Below, one piece after another: positions 1-7,750 of a stretch of DNA of 16,563 bases (positions are counted from its first letter, which is position 1; each line of letters opens with the position of its first letter). The stretch covers positions 1 through 16,563 of the forward strand of contig CBDCLY010000026.1 in assembly GCA_965218715.1 (NCBI GenBank), in the 5' to 3' direction. A model generated the notes under the pieces. That model was not told the DNA's origin and searched no databases. It saw only the letters and a list, made by a program, of their open reading frames with translations. The DNA is from CBDCLY01 sp965218715. GTDB taxonomy: Bacteria; Bacteroidota; Bacteroidia; Flavobacteriales_E; Vicingaceae. Position numbers and translations under genes: made by a program.

Positions 1-576
1 GATATATTACAATCTTCAATTAATTTTAGAACAATTCCGATATTGGCTTTAGATACCTTTGATTATGTATTGGTAAACCGTGGTAATCAAACCATTCAAT
101 TAAGCAACTTGAATTTTAACAATGGCACCTCCTATTCCTTTGCAGGAAATAGTGGCAGTAATCAGAACCTTGCGGTTGGCGAGGCCATCGAAATCTCGAT
201 TGTATTTAACCCAAATTCTGCTTCCAATTTTAGAGACACTTTAAATTTTAGCACTAATATTCCAGGTTCCTTATCCAATTTAAGCATCCCAATAAACGGA
301 AATGGGACATCTGTTGGTCTAGTAGAAAAGGATTTAAAAAACAAAGCGCAGGTATTCCCAAACCCTGTTAAAGAGATACTAAATGTGCATTTAGGCCTTC
401 ATTCTGGCATCAACTATCAAATAATTGACATGCAAGGGCGGATCCTAAAATCAGGGACAATAAAGCAAGATCAACGGCTATTAAAAGTCTCTACTACAAC
501 TTATTCAAAGGGAATTTACCTTATCAATTTTATTGAAGAGGGCAGCCAATTCCAGAAAGCTTTTGTAGTCGATTAG
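1..576 (+). CDS. T9SS-secreted protein, C-terminal part (choice-of-anchor D repeat plus type A sorting domain)
   Basis: The frame is open at the left edge, so this is the C-terminal 191 residues of a longer protein; the TTG at 43 is internal and not a start. Residues about 10-103 resemble one immunoglobulin-like 'choice-of-anchor D' (ASPM/SPD-2/Hydin-type) module: an alternating beta pattern with VNRGNQTIQLSNL, then a glycine-rich turn, then IVFNPNSASNFRDTLNFST. Residues about 118-191 match the T9SS type A sorting domain: it opens VFPNPVKEILNV, has the central YQIIDMQGRIL strand and the SKGIYLINF strand, and ends FQKAFVVD. In this family that domain directs passage through the outer membrane by T9SS and is then removed by the sortase. 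The function of the missing N-terminal part cannot be told. The stop overlaps the stop of the opposing PorU2-like gene (573-576), and I see no terminator hairpin between them. Confidence 0.85.
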   Translation, partial: DILQSSINFRTIPILALDTFDYVLVNRGNQTIQLSNLNFNNGTSYSFAGNSGSNQNLAVGEAIEISIVFNPNSASNFRDTLNFSTNIPGSLSNLSIPINGNGTSVGLVEKDLKNKAQVFPNPVKEILNVHLGLHSGINYQIIDMQGRILKSGTIKQDQRLLKVSTTTYSKGIYLINFIEEGSQFQKAFVVD

Positions 577-2492
577 CGCAGTAAATACATCTTCCCAAAA
601 CCTTTTGTGAAGAAGTCATCGAGGCGGCTATCTCGATGTTTAACATTTGAACCTTTGTATTTTACTCTCACTCGGTAGAGGTAAACACCATTGGCCAATT
701 GATCACCAAAATCATCTTTTCCGTCCCAGGCGTAATCACTGATGTTATTTCCAATATGAATTGGCCCTATCTCATGCTGATCAATTTCCTTAATCACTTT
801 ACCAGTCACTGTTAAGATTTGAATTTGCACTTGATCAGGAATTTCACTTCCGGTTAATGTAAAAACAAAACGTGTTGAAGTGGAGAATGGATTCGGATAA
901 TTTACAAACTGAGTAATGGAGCTTTCAGTGACCACCTCGAATTCAATTTCATAATCTTGACTACCAGAAGAGTTGCCAGATTTATCTGCGGTTTGAACTC
1001 TTAATCGATATATGCCATCCTTTTTTAAGCTTGGTTGAAAACTAACGATGGCTTGATTCTCTGGTAACTTGGCTGGAATAAAGTTCATTGTAACACTAGT
1101 CCCTGAGCCAAAATTTTGCAAAACCTCAGCCTCACCAGGTGCCCTTAAGAAAATAGAGAAAGAGGAAGTATCATCAATGGCAAGGAATTGATTTTCATCA
1201 TCCAATCTAATGATAATCTCAGGTTCAGAAGAGACCAATTCTCTATTGATTATTCTTCTTCCATCAAATGTTACCTCCATAATCGGATTCAGTCGATCTC
1301 CAAGAACTACAACTTGCGTTTGTAATTTATTGTTGAATTGGTATTGCTCTCGAGGTAAATTATTAGGATTCAATTCAAGAATCACCTCATTTCTTCCTCT
1401 TAGCCCAATGCTTGAAAAGGATACGTTTAGATTCCTTGATTCATTGGCATTTATGCCTGCGATTTTCCCAAAACTGAACAGCTTTATTTGATTATTGCTA
1501 TTCAGAACGCTTGCCCTCAGCTCTATGCTATCCATGAACTGCTCTGAAGTATTTATTACAGCAATTCCAATTTTTATTGAATCACCTTCTTGTAAAGTGT
1601 CTGAATTGATTTCGTAATAAAGTTTTGGGGCTACAGCAATGTCTGGTAATTCTTGGTGGGTCAATTGCCAATATTGCAGTTGTGGTGGAGTTTGTGTTGA
1701 GATATCTTCTCCTTTATATTTAAGCCTCAATCCCCTAAAATTTTGATTATTGGCCAATGAAGCAATTGAAGAGTCCAATTCTGGCCCATAATAGCGGTCA
1801 AGGAGGCGCTCGGAGCCATCCATTTCAACTGCAATCAAATCAAGCTCAACACTATCACTAGAATTGGTTTCTAATGAATTGAACCGATAAGAAAGTCTTT
1901 GCCATGAATTGCTCGAAGGAATTTCTTTGGAAATGGAAGTTCCAAAGTCTGCATTTGTTGTTAGCACTCGCACCAACTCAATTGTTGAAGAAGTTGTTGC
2001 TCCAGCTATTTCTTGAGTACTACTGCTATTCCCTTTTTGAGTGGTAAAAATGAATGGAATGCTGTCGCCCAAATTTGGAATAAGCTGAGAGCCCAAATTT
2101 TCAATGGATCTTAAAATGCTAGAATCTTGATTCCAAATACTAGAATAGTTTACTCCCAACCAAGTATACAACACCACGTAACTTCCATCTGGCACACTTG
2201 TATTTAGAAAATCTCGCATGGCCAACATTTGGTCTGCCCTGCTTGCTCGGAATAGAAAATACCTTTCAGAACGTGTTCTTGATGGAAAGCAATAATTATC
2301 GGCATTTGCTTGCCCAAAATAATTTTGTTGATGCATATTTCCATAGGGAGTTTGCCAAGAATCTAAACTCAATGAATCTAAAATAGCAATGAGGAATCCT
2401 GGGCTAGAACCGCAAGCATTCCTTTCTCTTGTATCTGAATCTACTGCATATCTGATGTTATTCAATTGAGCAGTAGATGGCTTACCTTGATT
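573..2492 (-). CDS. PorU2-like T9SS protease, C-terminal part (separated by a frameshift)
   Basis: This is the downstream half of the protein begun at 5556. The frame is open back to AAT at 2492, directly after the T6 run where the first half stops. A TTG at 2465 gives a formal 630-residue ORF, but I do not think it is a real start. Numbered from that TTG, residues about 20-150 look like an ILEI/FAM3-type domain (GFLIAILDS strand, FLNTSVPDGSYVVLYT, LGSQLIPNLGDSIPFIFTT). Beta-sandwich sequence follows, with a CARDB-like ending near LPREQYQFNN. Residues about 520-630 form a FlgD-like immunoglobulin domain (VNYPNPFS, VQIQILTVTGKVI, AWDGKDDFGDQLANGVYLYR). The total joined length of about 1650 residues is what I remember for 'putative T9SS sortase PorU2' proteins. 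The ILEI call is inference from pattern. The last residues overlap the stop of the convergent cargo gene. Confidence 0.75.
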   Translation of the reverse strand, partial: NQGKPSTAQLNNIRYAVDSDTRERNACGSSPGFLIAILDSLSLDSWQTPYGNMHQQNYFGQANADNYCFPSRTRSERYFLFRASRADQMLAMRDFLNTSVPDGSYVVLYTWLGVNYSSIWNQDSSILRSIENLGSQLIPNLGDSIPFIFTTQKGNSSSTQEIAGATTSSTIELVRVLTTNADFGTSISKEIPSSNSWQRLSYRFNSLETNSSDSVELDLIAVEMDGSERLLDRYYGPELDSSIASLANNQNFRGLRLKYKGEDISTQTPPQLQYWQLTHQELPDIAVAPKLYYEINSDTLQEGDSIKIGIAVINTSEQFMDSIELRASVLNSNNQIKLFSFGKIAGINANESRNLNVSFSSIGLRGRNEVILELNPNNLPREQYQFNNKLQTQVVVLGDRLNPIMEVTFDGRRIINRELVSSEPEIIIRLDDENQFLAIDDTSSFSIFLRAPGEAEVLQNFGSGTSVTMNFIPAKLPENQAIVSFQPSLKKDGIYRLRVQTADKSGNSSGSQDYEIEFEVVTESSITQFVNYPNPFSTSTRFVFTLTGSEIPDQVQIQILTVTGKVIKEIDQHEIGPIHIGNNISDYAWDGKDDFGDQLANGVYLYRVRVKYKGSNVKHRDSRLDDFFTKGFGKMYLLR

Positions 2493-2498
2493 AAAAAA
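2490..2498 (-). other. Frameshift site in the PorU2-like gene (T6 run)
   Basis: On the minus strand the coding sequence reads GCA GTT TTT TAA, stopping frame one. With five T instead of six it reads GCA GTT TTT AAT CAA GGT AAG CCA and runs straight into the downstream 630-residue frame with no lost sequence. A single extra base in the homopolymer at 2493-2498 is the simplest explanation. It may be a sequencing error, a real mutation or, less likely, a recoding site. Confidence 0.85.
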
Positions 2499-5400
2499 CT
2501 GCCAATTCTTTTACATTATCTACAAAGTCAAATTGCTGACTTTGATCATTGGCCTCAATAAATAGTAATGAATTTTCAGCTTGTTGATGATAATGCGCTT
2601 GAGACCATCCAGATTCATTCGGGATGTATTGAAAGGAGGACGTTCTCCAATTGGGGTTTTCTCCTGGAGCTGGCACCTTACTAATTCTCCAATAATACAC
2701 TAGGCTATCTCTCATGTTTTGCAGCAGAGTAGGTTCCCATTCTAAAACACCTCCACTAATGGATTCTGTTTTTGTTTCTAATGTTGGACTATTGAAAAAA
2801 CCAGAGGTATCAATCTCCCATTGGTAATTGGAAATTGGCTCTAAGGCAAAAACACTTGAAGCCAATAATTTAATATTAGTCTTCCCTACAATAGCTTCAT
2901 GATAAGGATAAATTGGAATCACTTCCCCAGATCTAATCAGCACTTCAAAGTCCAATCTATTGTTATTCTCAGATTGCTCAGTAAATTCATTCTGTGGGTC
3001 TAAAATAAAACTGAAGTTATTTGAACCAGAGCCTTTCAAGGCATCTACAGGTAATTTAAATTGAATTGCACTTTCAAAACCAATCGGGGGAATTCTTATT
3101 AAATAACTAGTATCACTTTGGCCTATCGGAAATTTTCTTTCCAATTGCACCAAAATAGAATCGTTGGTTTCTCTTCCAATATTGTTTGGATAAAAAGTGA
3201 GAAGAAAAGAATCCAATTCGCTAGTTATTTCCTTGGGATCAATAGTATATGCAGAACTTGAAATCGCATAATCTGCAATTTCATGAGCATTCAATTTCAA
3301 TAATGGGTCTCCCTGCATTGCCATTTCTAGACAAACAAGACGCAAGGATCCCGCTGGGTTTGAACCTTGAATGTCACGAACTGATTGCCGCATATTTTCT
3401 GCTATGCTTTTATCGTAGTTTTTCCTTGCAAAATTTTCATAAAAGGCCGATGAATATTGATTTAAGGAATACTCGAAACCTAGGTTTCCAGAGGCCAAAA
3501 ACGCAATGGCTCCTTTATTTCTTTCCAAAACATAATCCTCTGCAGTGCTTTTTGCATTGTATTGATGAAAATTTCCTGTAAAGCATGAATTGGCTAAAAT
3601 TAGAGGGTATCTACCTCTGTTGTCCAATTTACCAGGTGAGTCAATACTGATATCAAAGCCTCCTGTAGCTGCAGCATGCCCAAAGAAAGTCATGATACTA
3701 GCCCCTTCGTTAATTTCAGTTCGGATAGAATCAGACAAGGTGGTTTGAATGGGAACTGAGGTACTTTTTTTGAACAACAAACTAGTACCACCAAATGGAG
3801 CGGAGTTCAATTCATTGTTATAGCTTTTCAAATAGTTTTCGAAACGCTGTGTTTCCCCTAAACTTAAGCCACCTGCAAAATGAAGCCCTCTCTTCATCCA
3901 CTTTGCCGTTGGAGCATTTTCAAATTCTATCACTTTATTAAGGTAACTACCCAATTCAAAAAGCGAACTAGCACTCAGCCTTCCTTGTGGAATTGCCGTT
4001 TCTAAAACCCCTCCATTTAATCCAGAAGAAAATAAATTGTCCACTGCAGGGTTTCCAATGGTAGGCACCAAATTTTGTTCGTAAGCCAAGGCATTTTTTC
4101 GATGTTGTTTGGCATTAATGGATTTGCCAACCAAAAACAAGGACTGGGGTTCTGCTGTTAACGAACTTAAAGCATAGTCTATAAAGTTTCGGATTGATAA
4201 TGGATGTTTTTCTATTCCATAAGAAAATTGATGATACAATTCTTCTACATCAATTAAGTAAGGATTTCTTCCAGTACTGGTTCGATATGCCGCATATCTC
4301 GTCAGTTCTGGCCACAATGCTTGATTACTGATTAAAAAGTCAGCGGAATCAGGAATATCGATGGCGAAGTCCAAAAACTGAGCATTTGTGCCTACCGCTT
4401 TTAAACGAACAGATTTTAAGTTGGCACTTGCTGCAATATAGCATCGCTTTCTGCCCCCACCATTGGGAATCAAACTTCGGTAGCTATTCAATGTTTTAAT
4501 TACTCGAACTCGTTTAGCATTGTCCAGGTCGTAAAGTATTGGTTGATTGCCTCCATTAAAGAAAAGAAATTCTAAGTATTGCGCATCTTGGTTATTGTGA
4601 TCATCGATTAAAAATTCGAATTCGCTGGCATTTCTTAGCGACATGGTATGCGGGTAAGTCACTTTGATATATGAAATTGCTGAGCGATCTACTGGGCTTC
4701 CTAAATCATCAATGCTTTCAACAGAAAAGGTATTGTTCCCACCAACAATCTGACTAGGAGAAAAATTCTTTTGTCTTTTGATCAGTTGGTAGCCATCGAA
4801 AACAATGTCTTCTTCTAAACCTCCAAATTTCCAAAGAATATGGTGATCACCATTGCTATTCAGTTGATAGTTTGATTGACCAGTTAGTATGAACTCCAGC
4901 TCTGCAAATGGCCCAGAATTGAATCGATTAGTAGTGCTTATGGAATAATTTTTCTTATTGCCTGAGTTAAGGACTTGGGACATCCATCCTTCCGTATCTA
5001 CATATTCAGGATCTGTTGCTCCACCGCTCATTGTGGCTCCATCATAATAGGCATCGTCGAATACATTTAAACTTTCCTTCCAGAGAAACTGTGCAGCAAA
5101 ATAATTTCCGAAATCGATGGCATTTTCCTCTTGTATTCTCAAATTACTAGTTGAACTATTCCAAGTAAGGTAATAGCTGATGGTATCTGTTATTAAGCTG
5201 TAATAGGGATTAGCTTGCTTATCTCTTCCTTTATGCAAAACACTATCTAACCAACCGTCATTTCCTGTTGCAAAAAATTCGATATAATCATTTGCATTGA
5301 AGGTTCCGTCTTGCTCTCCTGCAACAAATATTGGGATTTCTTTCCCTCTTGCGAAAATTTGAATATTTCTAGGATCAAGGCTGGCTAATGGAACATTGGC

Positions 5401-5556
5401 TGAGGTTAAATCTTGAAAATTGATCCTATAAATGCCCTTCTCATGAACTTTGAAATCATAATAGTTTTGGTTGTAATTGATCCACTCGTTACCGTATGGT
5501 TGAGAAAAAGAGCTTAGGAAGCTAAATAATAATGCTATGCTAATTCCAAGTTTCAA
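2491..5556 (-). CDS. PorU2-like T9SS protease, N-terminal part with C25 (gingipain-family) catalytic domain
   Basis: Residues 1-19 form a signal peptide (KLGISIALLFSFLSSFSQ), so the protein is exported. An N-terminal beta-rich region (20-400) is followed by a peptidase C25 domain at about 405-760. The catalytic pair is visible: His627 in MTFFGHAAATGGFD and Cys658 in LILANSCFTGNFH, 31 residues apart, close to the gingipain spacing. A CARDB-like domain follows (about 780-875, ending QNEFTEQSENNN), and then another beta domain. PorU cleaves T9SS sorting domains and attaches cargo at the cell surface; the PorU2 name refers to larger relatives whose exact role I cannot state. The start is TTG at 5556, which overlaps the TGA of the upstream porV-like gene as TTGA; an in-frame TAG nine bases upstream excludes an earlier start. 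The frame ends at residue 1021 because of one extra T; the C-terminal half continues from 2492. The cysteine protease family call is firm; the PorU2 label is from overall architecture. Confidence 0.82.
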   Translation of the reverse strand: MKLGISIALLFSFLSSFSQPYGNEWINYNQNYYDFKVHEKGIYRINFQDLTSANVPLASLDPRNIQIFARGKEIPIFVAGEQDGTFNANDYIEFFATGNDGWLDSVLHKGRDKQANPYYSLITDTISYYLTWNSSTSNLRIQEENAIDFGNYFAAQFLWKESLNVFDDAYYDGATMSGGATDPEYVDTEGWMSQVLNSGNKKNYSISTTNRFNSGPFAELEFILTGQSNYQLNSNGDHHILWKFGGLEEDIVFDGYQLIKRQKNFSPSQIVGGNNTFSVESIDDLGSPVDRSAISYIKVTYPHTMSLRNASEFEFLIDDHNNQDAQYLEFLFFNGGNQPILYDLDNAKRVRVIKTLNSYRSLIPNGGGRKRCYIAASANLKSVRLKAVGTNAQFLDFAIDIPDSADFLISNQALWPELTRYAAYRTSTGRNPYLIDVEELYHQFSYGIEKHPLSIRNFIDYALSSLTAEPQSLFLVGKSINAKQHRKNALAYEQNLVPTIGNPAVDNLFSSGLNGGVLETAIPQGRLSASSLFELGSYLNKVIEFENAPTAKWMKRGLHFAGGLSLGETQRFENYLKSYNNELNSAPFGGTSLLFKKSTSVPIQTTLSDSIRTEINEGASIMTFFGHAAATGGFDISIDSPGKLDNRGRYPLILANSCFTGNFHQYNAKSTAEDYVLERNKGAIAFLASGNLGFEYSLNQYSSAFYENFARKNYDKSIAENMRQSVRDIQGSNPAGSLRLVCLEMAMQGDPLLKLNAHEIADYAISSSAYTIDPKEITSELDSFLLTFYPNNIGRETNDSILVQLERKFPIGQSDTSYLIRIPPIGFESAIQFKLPVDALKGSGSNNFSFILDPQNEFTEQSENNNRLDFEVLIRSGEVIPIYPYHEAIVGKTNIKLLASSVFALEPISNYQWEIDTSGFFNSPTLETKTESISGGVLEWEPTLLQNMRDSLVYYWRISKVPAPGENPNWRTSSFQYIPNESGWSQAHYHQQAENSLLFIEANDQSQQFDFVDNVKELAVF

Positions 5557-6626
5557 TTCTTTCTATTAATGTCCATCCGGACAGAAAATACATTTGAGTA
5601 AAGTGCTACAGATTGATCACCGATGTCTGTTAAGGCGTAATCAATACTTATCGACTTTAGTTTTACGCCAATTCCAAAATTAGGTTGGAAACTTGTTTCT
5701 CTATTTCCATCGATGTTTGTGGTGACTTGCACATTTCCTAAGCCGCCTCTTAAAAACACAACATCTTTATAGGTAGTTTCTAAACCTAAACTTGGATCAA
5801 TAGAAAGCGGATCTGATTTGAAAAGAACATTTCTTTTGCCGTCGAAAGTATTTTTCAGATTCAGTTCAACAAGCATCCCAATATTTTCTGAGAAAATGAA
5901 TTTCCTACTTACTCCAAGAATCAATTCAGGCAAAGTAATTTCTACAGAATTTTCTGGCAATTCATTATTGGTAAACAAGAATGCTTGTTCTTCCGATTCA
6001 TCAAGATTACTGGTCCAAGCATTAAAAGTGCTGGTAATGTCTCTACCCATGGCGCCAAAAGTCCACTTGTCTCTTCTCAACTGAGCTCCAACATCTAAAC
6101 CAAAACCCCAAGCTTTTGCGAAATCCCCTACACTTCTATGAATTATCTTCATGTTTGCTCCATAAGACAAACCCTCGACATTGCTTTTTCTAGCATAAGA
6201 TATTAAACCCGCATAATCGGCTGCAGAGAAAGTAGAAATTCGATTAAAGTCAATATTCCCTTCTGCATCAATTAATTGAGTGGTATTTGGGATGTCATCT
6301 ACACCAAAACGAATGAATGAAAACCCAATCGTACTAGCGCTGTCAATTCTAGTTGCAAAGGCGGCATAATCATAGGCAGCAATTCCTGCAAAGTATTCAC
6401 TATGCATTAAAGAAAATTGCACATCGCTGCTCAATTGGCTTAATCCAGCGGGGTTCCAATAGCCGGCACTAACATCATTACTAGTGGCCACTGTCGAATT
6501 AGACATCCCAATTGCTCTTGCTCCTACACCGATTTTTAAAAACTCATTACTGTATTTAGCAGTTTGAGCATTGGCAATCATTGCAGTAAAAAAACTTAGA
6601 AATATGAAAAGTGTATTCCGGTTCAT
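5553..6626 (-). CDS. PorV/PorQ-family outer-membrane beta-barrel protein
   Basis: This is a 357-residue protein with a signal peptide of 21 residues ending ANAQ. Directly after it comes the conserved N-terminal stretch of the PorV/PorQ family: FLKIGVGARAIGMSNS, then NDVSAGYWNPAGLSQL (residues about 30-65). The remainder is alternating amphipathic strands ending SVALYSNVFSVRMDIN, as expected for a FadL-like 14-strand barrel. In T9SS, PorV carries cargo from the translocon to the PorU sortase at the outer membrane and PorQ is a relative; members beside PorU2-like genes may form a parallel pair, which is inference. The gene starts at ATG 6626. An AGGAGG lies at 6645-6650, about 18 bases upstream, too far to be a normal ribosome binding site. 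It is the first gene of a two-gene operon, overlapping the protease gene by four bases. Which of PorV or PorQ it is functionally closest to cannot be decided by eye. Confidence 0.85.
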   Translation of the reverse strand: MNRNTLFIFLSFFTAMIANAQTAKYSNEFLKIGVGARAIGMSNSTVATSNDVSAGYWNPAGLSQLSSDVQFSLMHSEYFAGIAAYDYAAFATRIDSASTIGFSFIRFGVDDIPNTTQLIDAEGNIDFNRISTFSAADYAGLISYARKSNVEGLSYGANMKIIHRSVGDFAKAWGFGLDVGAQLRRDKWTFGAMGRDITSTFNAWTSNLDESEEQAFLFTNNELPENSVEITLPELILGVSRKFIFSENIGMLVELNLKNTFDGKRNVLFKSDPLSIDPSLGLETTYKDVVFLRGGLGNVQVTTNIDGNRETSFQPNFGIGVKLKSISIDYALTDIGDQSVALYSNVFSVRMDINRKN

Positions 6627-6691
6627 GTTTGTGTCTTAGAAATTCCTCCTATTAACAGTTTGAATTGATAAATATTACCCTAGAGGAAGAT

Positions 6692-6720
6692 CAAAGTATA
6701 AATTTCGCGCTTTTTATCAA
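6692..6720 (-). promoter_or_regulatory. Possible promoter of the porV-like/porU2-like operon
   Basis: On the minus strand TTG (6720-6718) is followed after 19 bases by TACTTTG (6698-6692). This is one base shorter than the Bacteroidota TTG / TAnnTTTG consensus. It would start a transcript near 6685 with a leader of about 60 bases. The rest of the 6627-6786 gap shows nothing else I recognise. Confidence 0.3.
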
Positions 6721-6725
6721 ATCCC

Positions 6726-6757
6726 TTGGTAATATGACGAAATAAAATCTAAATTGG
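6726..6757 (+). promoter_or_regulatory. Possible promoter of pssA-purS
   Basis: TTG at 6726-6728 is followed after 21 bases by TAAATTGG (6750-6757), one mismatch from TAnnTTTG. If it is used, transcription begins past the TTG at 6754, which favours the GTG at 6787 as the pssA start. Confidence 0.25.
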
Positions 6758-6786
6758 TGCAAAGATTTATTATTCATTATAGAATT

Positions 6787-7506
6787 GTGAAAAAGCATCT
6801 TCCTAATTTATTTACTGCATCCAACTTGTTTTGCGGTTGTTTGGCCATTTATCAAATTGCAATAGGAGATTTATTAAATGCCAGCATTCTGATCTTGATT
6901 GCTTCTTTATTTGATTTTTTGGATGGGATGATTGCTAGATTGTTAAAAGTTGGCTCTGCTATCGGAGCACAGTTAGACTCTTTAGCAGATATGGTTTCCT
7001 TTGGCCTTGTTCCTTCCTATTTAGCAGTTACTCTTTTATTGAATACTGATTTAGGAATAATTGCATTTGCCCCATTTATTATGGCTGTTTTTTCTGCTTT
7101 TAGATTGGCAAAATTTAACTTAGACGAAAGACAAAGCGACTCATTTATTGGCTTACCAACTCCAGCCAATGCATTGTTGTGGATTTCAATTCCAATTATC
7201 CATTGGCAAAATCAAAACTTAGACTCGAATGCCTTAAGCCTAGGGATGGAAGAATTTTTAAACAATCCCTACCTCATCTTAGTATTAAGTTTACTCATGG
7301 GATTATTGATGACAACCGAGATTCCACTTTTGGCTCTTAAGTTCAAAAACATGAAATGGAAAGGAAATGAATATCGATATCTTCTATTGTTAATTTCTAT
7401 TGGATTATTCCTATTTATTTTTGCAGCTGCAATCCCAATTATCTTAATTTTGTACCTCACGATTTCATTAATAGAAAACAAAAGATCTGTCCACCATGAA
7501 GTTTAA
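6787..7506 (+). CDS. pssA: CDP-diacylglycerol--serine O-phosphatidyltransferase (phosphatidylserine synthase)
   Basis: This integral membrane enzyme joins CDP-diacylglycerol and L-serine to make phosphatidylserine, the precursor of phosphatidylethanolamine. The whole CDP-alcohol phosphotransferase signature is present: D-x2-D-G-x2-A-R-x8-G-x3-D-x3-D, with Asp43, Asp46, Gly47, Ala50, Arg51, Gly60, Asp64 and Asp68 (numbered from the GTG at 6787). The pssA-type opening KKHLPNLFTASNLFCGC and several hydrophobic segments fit the 239-residue length. I prefer the GTG at 6787 because relatives begin close to K-K-H-x-P-N; the frame also allows a TTG at 6754, which would add 11 unusual residues and would overlap the possible promoter. 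The last 11 bases overlap purS, suggesting coupled translation. Transcription diverges from the porV-like gene. Confidence 0.92.
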   Translation: MKKHLPNLFTASNLFCGCLAIYQIAIGDLLNASILILIASLFDFLDGMIARLLKVGSAIGAQLDSLADMVSFGLVPSYLAVTLLLNTDLGIIAFAPFIMAVFSAFRLAKFNLDERQSDSFIGLPTPANALLWISIPIIHWQNQNLDSNALSLGMEEFLNNPYLILVLSLLMGLLMTTEIPLLALKFKNMKWKGNEYRYLLLLISIGLFLFIFAAAIPIILILYLTISLIENKRSVHHEV

Positions 7507-7750
7507 AGCAGAAATAGACATTATGCCACTTAAGGCTTTATTAGACCCACAAGGAAAAGCAGTTGGCTCTAGTTTGAAAAACTTGGATTTACATGAGATT
7601 GATCAAGTAAGGATAGGCAAACACATTAGCTTAGAAATAGAGGCAAACTCTGAATCTGATGCAAGTGAAAAAGTAGAAATGGCTTGTAAAAAACTATTGG
7701 CAAATGCATTAATGGAGAGCTATACTATTGAGCTTTCCCCTATGAATTAG
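7496..7750 (+). CDS. purS: Phosphoribosylformylglycinamidine synthase subunit PurS
   Basis: This small 84-residue protein has the PurS pattern throughout: FKAEIDIMPLKALLDPQGKA at the N-terminus, VRIGKHISLEIEA in the middle and CKKLLANALMESYTIEL near the end. PurS bridges the small-type PurL synthetase and the PurQ glutaminase in the step that converts FGAR to FGAM in purine synthesis. Its presence implies that this organism has the split PurL/PurQ form, but neither partner gene is in the window. The ATG lies inside the last codons of pssA (11-base overlap), so the two are probably translated together. The 3' end overlaps the convergent lptB by 11 bases. Confidence 0.93.
   Translation: MKFKAEIDIMPLKALLDPQGKAVGSSLKNLDLHEIDQVRIGKHISLEIEANSESDASEKVEMACKKLLANALMESYTIELSPMN

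Noticed and set aside
560..600. A possible bidirectional terminator between the convergent cargo and PorU2-like genes
   Set aside because: The stop codons overlap and no GC-rich stem with a T-run is present; the same is true at 7740-7750 and 15084-15091.
3249..3581. A 110-codon plus-strand ORF opposite the C25 protease domain
   Set aside because: It is antisense to the catalytic region with no coding character of its own.
6645..6650. AGGAGG on the minus strand before the porV-like gene as a Shine-Dalgarno site
   Set aside because: It lies about 18 bases from the ATG, and Bacteroidota genes rarely depend on such sites.
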